Shown one piece after another: positions 59,001-64,000 of a stretch of DNA of 64,000 nucleotides. The stretch lies in the NCBI GenBank assembly GCA_018350325.1, contig JAEVLN010000021.1:1302001-1366000 (forward strand). The letters run 5' to 3'. Under the pieces are notes generated by a model. That model made no database searches and was not told the DNA's origin. It worked only from the letters and a program-made list of their open reading frames with translations. This stretch comes from Globodera rostochiensis (lineage: Eukaryota > Nematoda > Chromadorea > Rhabditida > Heteroderidae). The first letter of the stretch is position 1; each line of letters opens with the position of its first letter. The translations under genes and the position numbers were made by a program.

Positions 59001-59439
59001 AATCCCCTGCACGTCTTAGGCTAGGCATAAGCTTGGTTTAAGCTAAGGCTAAGCTTAAGCTAGCTTATGCTTAGGCCTAAGCTAGGCTTAATCTTAGCTT
59101 CAGTACGGGACTGAATCGGCACTCAGAGTGGGATTCGGACCGTAAAAGGCTAGAAAATAGGGGTTGCGCCTTCATTTTCTTCAAGCTGCGCTTTTAAAAA
59201 GGAGACACGACCTACACTACTATGCACAATACCATACTTATCTGTTTTAAAACTAATCTTTCCTCCCTTAATCTCCCTTACCACTTTAGCAACATTTAGA
59301 AGTTTGGTGTCAAATCAATCATAAATTTGTGTTATGGGCTCTGAACTTTATGTCATTATCGATTATGACAATGTTTTCCCATTTGATCTTCTCTTTTGTG
59401 CATTTAATTTACATATTTTTGTTGAAAAAATATTATTTT

Positions 59440-60355
59440 TTTTTGGAAAAACCAATTATATGCGCTGTGATAGCCGTTTAAAATTCTCTACAAAACAATA
59501 TGATTGAATTTTAAATTCCGTAAAAATCACTATTTCCGCAAGAATACTTGAGTATTGAAATTTAACCAACCTAAATTTTTGTTAGTCTTTTTAAACTTTA
59601 AAGATCGAAGGCAAACTAAAAAGGAGTTAAAAACGGCAAATTGAATTTGTACTTGTTGAAAGCTGAACTAAAAACATTATTGCTAAATTCTCTTCTCAAA
59701 AAAATTCATCTTTTTAATCTTATACTTTTGTTTATTAAAAAATCCCTAAAATCCCAGTCTAAATCGCCGGGATCGGGACCGGGATTTGAGTTTTACCGGG
59801 ATTGGAATTTTGGATTTAAAAATCCAGATTTTGGGACTCCCGATCCCGGTGAGTTAGCAAATTTTTAGGGATTAAAAAGAAATTCCACCTAAAAGTTAAA
59901 AATTTAAATGAATGATTTCATAAAATTATTTAATCAATTTGTTTATGTTTTTAAACCGTTTTCAATAAATATTTCCGCCTCCCCCCCCCCCCCCATTAAT
60001 TAATTAACTCAATTTAAATCGGTCGATGCCCCCCAAATTGACGAATTGGACAAAGTGAAGTGAATTTGTGACGCATTGTAAAGGTAAAAGACAAAATGAC
60101 AATAAATGAATTGGGCGAAAAACGGCGGAAAAATTAGGCAAAAAAATTTTTTGAACAAATTAACCAGACATAAACAAAACAAATTAGTTAAAGTCTAATG
60201 TTTCGCGTGTTTTTTGTGAAATAAATTCTTTAAATTTAAAAATTAAAATTTGGGGAATTTTTTTAATCAATGTTGACATGTCTACGAAATTTTAATTCAT
60301 TAAAAAAATTTTGGTGTTGAAAAATTGAAAATTACCATAAGTTGGACACGCTTTT
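59440..60355. repeat. duplicated segment, copy 2
   Basis: Same marker order as 53030-54160. Its CCCGATCCCGG-type insert (59755-59850) corresponds to a similar but rearranged insert in copy 1 near 53370-53510. There is no coding potential. The stretch 59001-60926 otherwise shows only repeats, including CCCGGTTAATCCCGATCCCGG motifs at 60530-60610. Confidence 0.8.
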
Positions 60356-60780
60356 TTTAGTGTTTTTAATCTTTAGGTTAAAAAAATTGCATAAAAATCA
60401 AAAATTTGACGGTTTTTGAATTTTTCAAAAATCAAATTCAAGACAATGAGGAAGAATTTGAATAATAAAAAAATTTTTGTTTTGCCCTTAACCATTCATT
60501 CATTACAAGCAAAAATTGCCTCATTGTCAATCCCGGTTAATCCCGATCCCGGTTTTTGAAAAGTCAAATCCCGATCCCGGCTTTCACGGTCCCCCGGTCC
60601 CGGGTTTTCCCAAAACCCCGGACCCGGCCCTACAGTAGTTACAAGTAGGGTCGCCGCCGGGGGGGGGGGACGGGGAAAACCGGGGATCCCCTGCCATTTT
60701 TATCCCCGTCCCCGATCAGAAATTTTAATGATTATATTCATTTACTGTTTGAATTATGGTTGAGATGTGCACGCCGGGGG

Positions 60781-60854
60781 CATAGGATCCCCATAAAAAG
60801 CACGGCTTGTGGGACGAACGCAACCGGTAGCTCGGACGGTAAGAGCATTGGTTC
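60781..60854 (+). repeat. tRNA-derived repeat (SINE-like), copy 2 (5' part)
   Basis: It is identical or nearly so to 58884-58954 through AGAGCATTGGTT and then diverges, so it lacks the B-box half. Confidence 0.6.
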
Positions 60855-60926
60855 TAAGCTATTAGATGTTTTGTCATTCAATTTTCTTTTAAGTTGGAAG
60901 TTGAAGGGATAAAGCAAAGAGATCGT

Positions 60927-62590
60927 TTAGTGCATTTTGTTGCACGTTAGCGACTTCAGTCGCCCGTATTGATCCTCAAAATCACTCAGTTTTGTTCCAT
61001 TGACCGAAAATGCAGTTGGCATCGGCACTCCGGCTTCACATTCGCCACTCCACTCATTAAACTGTAAACAAAAAAGTTTTTAAATGTACAAAAATCATGA
61101 AAATTATTTGCATACGACGAAACGCCACATAATGTGCTTTTTCTGATCCGACAATGTCACATTGGCCAATTTGGCCAGCAGTGCGGTGTAAACCACGTCA
61201 TCCAAATAAAATCCGTCAATTTGCCGGGTATGCAATAAAATGGCATTAATCGTTGCCGGAGTGGTCAAATAAACGGTGCCCTGCATGAAGTCGGGATACA
61301 TGTCCTCGGGGTACACATCCTCCGAGATGTACCTTAACTTTCATCTTGAGAGGCTTTCCAATCACTGAACTAAGCATGCCTATTGATTGATTAAAGTATT
61401 TAAAAGGCTAAAGACCCCAAAAATAAAATGATTCTAGAAGTTTAATTGAATTTAAAGCTTCCGTTGTCCAGAAGTTTTTTAGTTGGACCGGAATTGGTGA
61501 TTAAAAAAGAATGGCATCCATTAATCATTAATATTAATAATGACCATTTGCTTTCTGGATTCCTTTGTGGAGGCGACAAATGGAAAATTTCTCCAAAATA
61601 CACCAGCGGATTTTGGACGACAATTGGGCGAAATTTTTTCTCCGTCCAATGCGCCAAACGTCGCAAATGCACCAGCGCGTCGTCGTCCACTTTCATCACC
61701 CATTTGGCATTGGCACAAAACGATTGTTGCCATTCTAGGCCACCGTACCACTGAAATTTAGTTAATTATTTTGTTTGTAAAACTCTTTGAGGCACTTTTC
61801 CGTTTTGGTTGAATTTTTTAAAAATCAACAAAGGGCGCGTAGAATTGCAAAAATAGTAGTACCCGGAGAGGTTATCGAAGTCGCTGATTACGAATGCCAT
61901 CTATTTCATCATAAGATTTCATCTAATCTATGATTCAACATCTATGATATTTTGATAACAAAATGAAAATGGTTTTTAAAGGCGGTAAAAAGGTGTTTCT
62001 AGGTGTATTCGGGAACGCAGATTCTGAATCTGACCTCCTCTTCGACCGATTTCGAACCACGGACCAGTTACAATAACAAAGCGATTTTTGAAAATTGAAT
62101 TTTTGGGGGGCTCGGAATTGATCAAACGGATGCCAGAATCGGAATACCTACCCCTAGAAACACCTTTTTAGTTCTACGCGCTCTTTGTTGATTTTTTTAA
62201 TAATTTAAATTTGGGGCCCAAAACGGAAAAGTATCCTCTTGGAATTTCGGCGGATACTTTCAAATGGATATGTGCGTAAATGTCGACAAAGCCATGCAGA
62301 AACACCAAATCGCCATGTTTGGCCTGCTCCTCCTCCAACTTCTTTTGAACATCGGCAGCTTCTCCTTCCCCGGCATCGGCGATCAAAAAGCGAATCACTT
62401 CTCCGGGGACCTGCACAGTTAAAATATATTTGTAATTTTTCTTGAATTTCATAAATTCACCGAGTCGTTCATCCACGTTTGCCGAATGCCCTTCCGATTC
62501 TCAAAGCCGTGCCTTCGTGACATTGTTAGCATTATCAACTCAGTCTGACCCGGGCAAGGATTGGCGAATTCCATCAAACATTTTTGGAAA
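60927..62590 (-). CDS. GT31 beta-1,3-galactosyltransferase-like protein (5' incomplete)
   Basis: Exons with matching phases: about 62590-62461, 62258-62410, 61545-61750, 61116-61332, 60927-61061 (stop at 60927). Motifs in order: ENRKGIRQTWMNDS (family RxxIRxTW), VIRFLIAD, GDLVFLHGFVDIYAHIHLK (family GDxxxxDFxDxYxNLxxK), WVMKVDDDALVHLRRLAHW with the DDD metal/UDP-sugar motif, KWYISEDVYPEDMYPDF with FMQGTVYL, and LDDVVYTALLAKLA in place of the usual EDVxxG. It should be a Golgi type II enzyme adding galactose or a related sugar to glycans. The N-terminal anchor was not found upstream; the gene may start in an exon I missed. The change of the EDV motif to DDV is mild. Confidence 0.85.
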
Positions 62591-64000
62591 ATATTTTTAA
62601 ATCGAATTTCGAAATGCTAAAAATATTTTCAAATTATTAAGTTATATATAAGTTGGCGTATTATTTGAATATTAAGATTATATTGAATTCCTGTAAATAA
62701 AGTTATTCAACTAATACTTTGGCATCCGACGCTTCGCAACTCGTTTTGGAACGCTCTTTGAAAACCTTTGAAAAAAAATCTCTAAAACCAATCAAACTTC
62801 ACAAACCTTGTAACAATTTGTTCCAAATTTAGACCATTTTTCGTCGCAAGAAAACGTTTTTACGAAGGTCCATAGGCCAAATAAGACGAGAAAGATTGGG
62901 AGAAAGTATGAAAAATTCATTTTGAATAATTTTTTTTATTAAAAAGGGCCTTTTATGACATAAGACAAAAAACAATTCCTTTCATTTCCTGTATTGGTCG
63001 CCAATCATTTCATTTTCATTCGATTAATTTGCCTGAATCATCAGTGAAAAACAATTATTAATAAAAACTTAAAAGTCGTTTTTTCATTAATTTAAAAAAA
63101 TATTTCAACCGATTCAAAAATCGCTTTAAAACGAACTTTTACGGGAATCTCGTGGGGACGGGAAAAATATTGAAAATTTAACGTAAAGAATTTTTCTAAA
63201 TATTTTTGATTACGTACTTTGCGATAAATTTCTGATATACAAAAAATTGAATTTTGTAACTTACCTAGATCATAACAAGAAATCTGTTAGGGGGGACCCT
63301 TTTGATTTGGACCAATTTTCATAAAAGATATCTTAAACTCTAAATTTTTTTTCCCTGTGGTACCTACCAGCAACTAAGAACAAACTTTTAAACGTTCTAA
63401 AACTTATAAAACGTTTATTTTGGCATAAATGTGAATTGTTAAAGCAAGGCTCCAAACAAAACTGAAAAAAGAACATTACTAAAACATCGTTAAAATCTTA
63501 ACATGAAAACGAAAAATAAACATTTTTGTACGAAACAAAACGAAAAACACGAAATGCTTCAATTTTCGTAAAAAGATTGCTAATTTTTGTAAAAATTCTC
63601 CTGGCGGCGCCTGTCGGCACCGCCGGGCCTCTCCCAAAAAGCTACAAAAATTAAAAAACCAAAAATTTGGCCGCTGGCGCAATTGTATATCAGAAATTAC
63701 AGCAAAGTGCGTGAATATTATTTGCAATAATCAAAATTTTAAAAAATTTTAAATTTCCGGACATTTTGACACCTTAAATTTTTGGAGGAAATTTAAAAAA
63801 ACCCCGAAACCCCAACCCCGCCCGATTAACGAAACCCAAAAACCCACGAAAGCGAAACGTTCGCCCACCCCTGCTAGGCACCACGTATTTTTTTAATGTA
63901 AAAATTCAATGTGTTGGCAACTTTTTAATAGAAATTCAAACAATGATGAAAAAACAATTACATTTTTTGCATAACATCAGTTAAGTACAATATAATTCGA
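62591..64000. other. intergenic, no gene seen
   Basis: AT-rich. A GC-palindrome copy (GGCGCCTGTCGGCACCGCCG) lies at about 63604-63625. The missing first exon of the GT31 gene could lie here, but I see no convincing signal-anchor exon on the minus strand. Confidence 0.45.

Overview
The window is eukaryotic and nematode-like. It has many short AT-rich introns with GT...TTAAG or GT...TTTCAG ends, a nematode-type serpentine receptor, an intact eukaryotic tRNA-Arg(CCG), and SPRY domains of the style known from cyst-nematode RBP/SPRYSEC proteins (for example the stretch [17 protein letters not shown]). My best guess is a plant-parasitic tylenchid, probably a cyst nematode. This is inferred from protein style only. 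No bacterial operon, phage or CRISPR signal is present. Genes were assembled by hand from exons whose splice phases agree; the coordinates given for a gene span its introns.

Layout, left to right: a 7TM chemoreceptor of the Srsx type (3-2107, +, 5' end cut by the window); a 13-exon SPRY/coiled-coil gene with an inserted ubiquitin-like (RAWUL-like) exon (3604-8633, -); a secreted Cys-rich EF-hand gene (10992-11923, +); a tRNA-Arg beside a partial tRNA copy (about 13.9-14.05 kb); a GC-rich foldback and an 18-copy 16-bp minisatellite (15.6-16.1 kb); a frameshifted secreted helical gene (16641-18730, +) and a neighbour with an internal repeat (about 18740-19338, +); a 115-residue stand-alone biotinyl-domain gene (19587-20049, -); a secreted protein with four helix-turn-helix repeats, three of them on exons of exactly 186 nt (21034-22703, +); and a large secreted helical protein (23546-28335, +).

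The right half holds a second SPRY gene (30590-32548, +), a third member of the same mosaic family that ends in three C2H2 zinc fingers instead of SPRY (36801-38946, +), a 118-residue orphan gene (41549-42494, -), a tentative F-box-like gene (43307-45414, -), an animal heme peroxidase whose distal histidine is replaced (47359-52579, -), a single-pass leucine-rich-repeat protein (55872-58804, -) and a GT31 galactosyltransferase-like gene (60927 to about 62590, -).

The strongest genome-scale theme is non-autonomous DNA transposons. I could place about a dozen terminal-inverted-repeat elements (termini such as TAGRGC... or CAGGG...), most with exact 8-bp target duplications, the hAT signature. 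They sit mainly in introns and between genes. In the LRR gene one element makes up almost a whole intron; in the large helical gene one abuts an exon that has lost its donor site. The window also carries two kinds of tRNA-derived repeat, foldbacks with telomere-like GCCTAA units, and a GC-rich palindrome scattered in about ten places.

Functionally the genes look like a mix of housekeeping and surface genes (receptor, peroxidase, LRR, glycosyltransferase) and secreted or rapidly diverging genes (SPRY family, HTH-repeat, EF-hand, helical proteins) of the kind expected in a parasite's accessory region. There are no operons.
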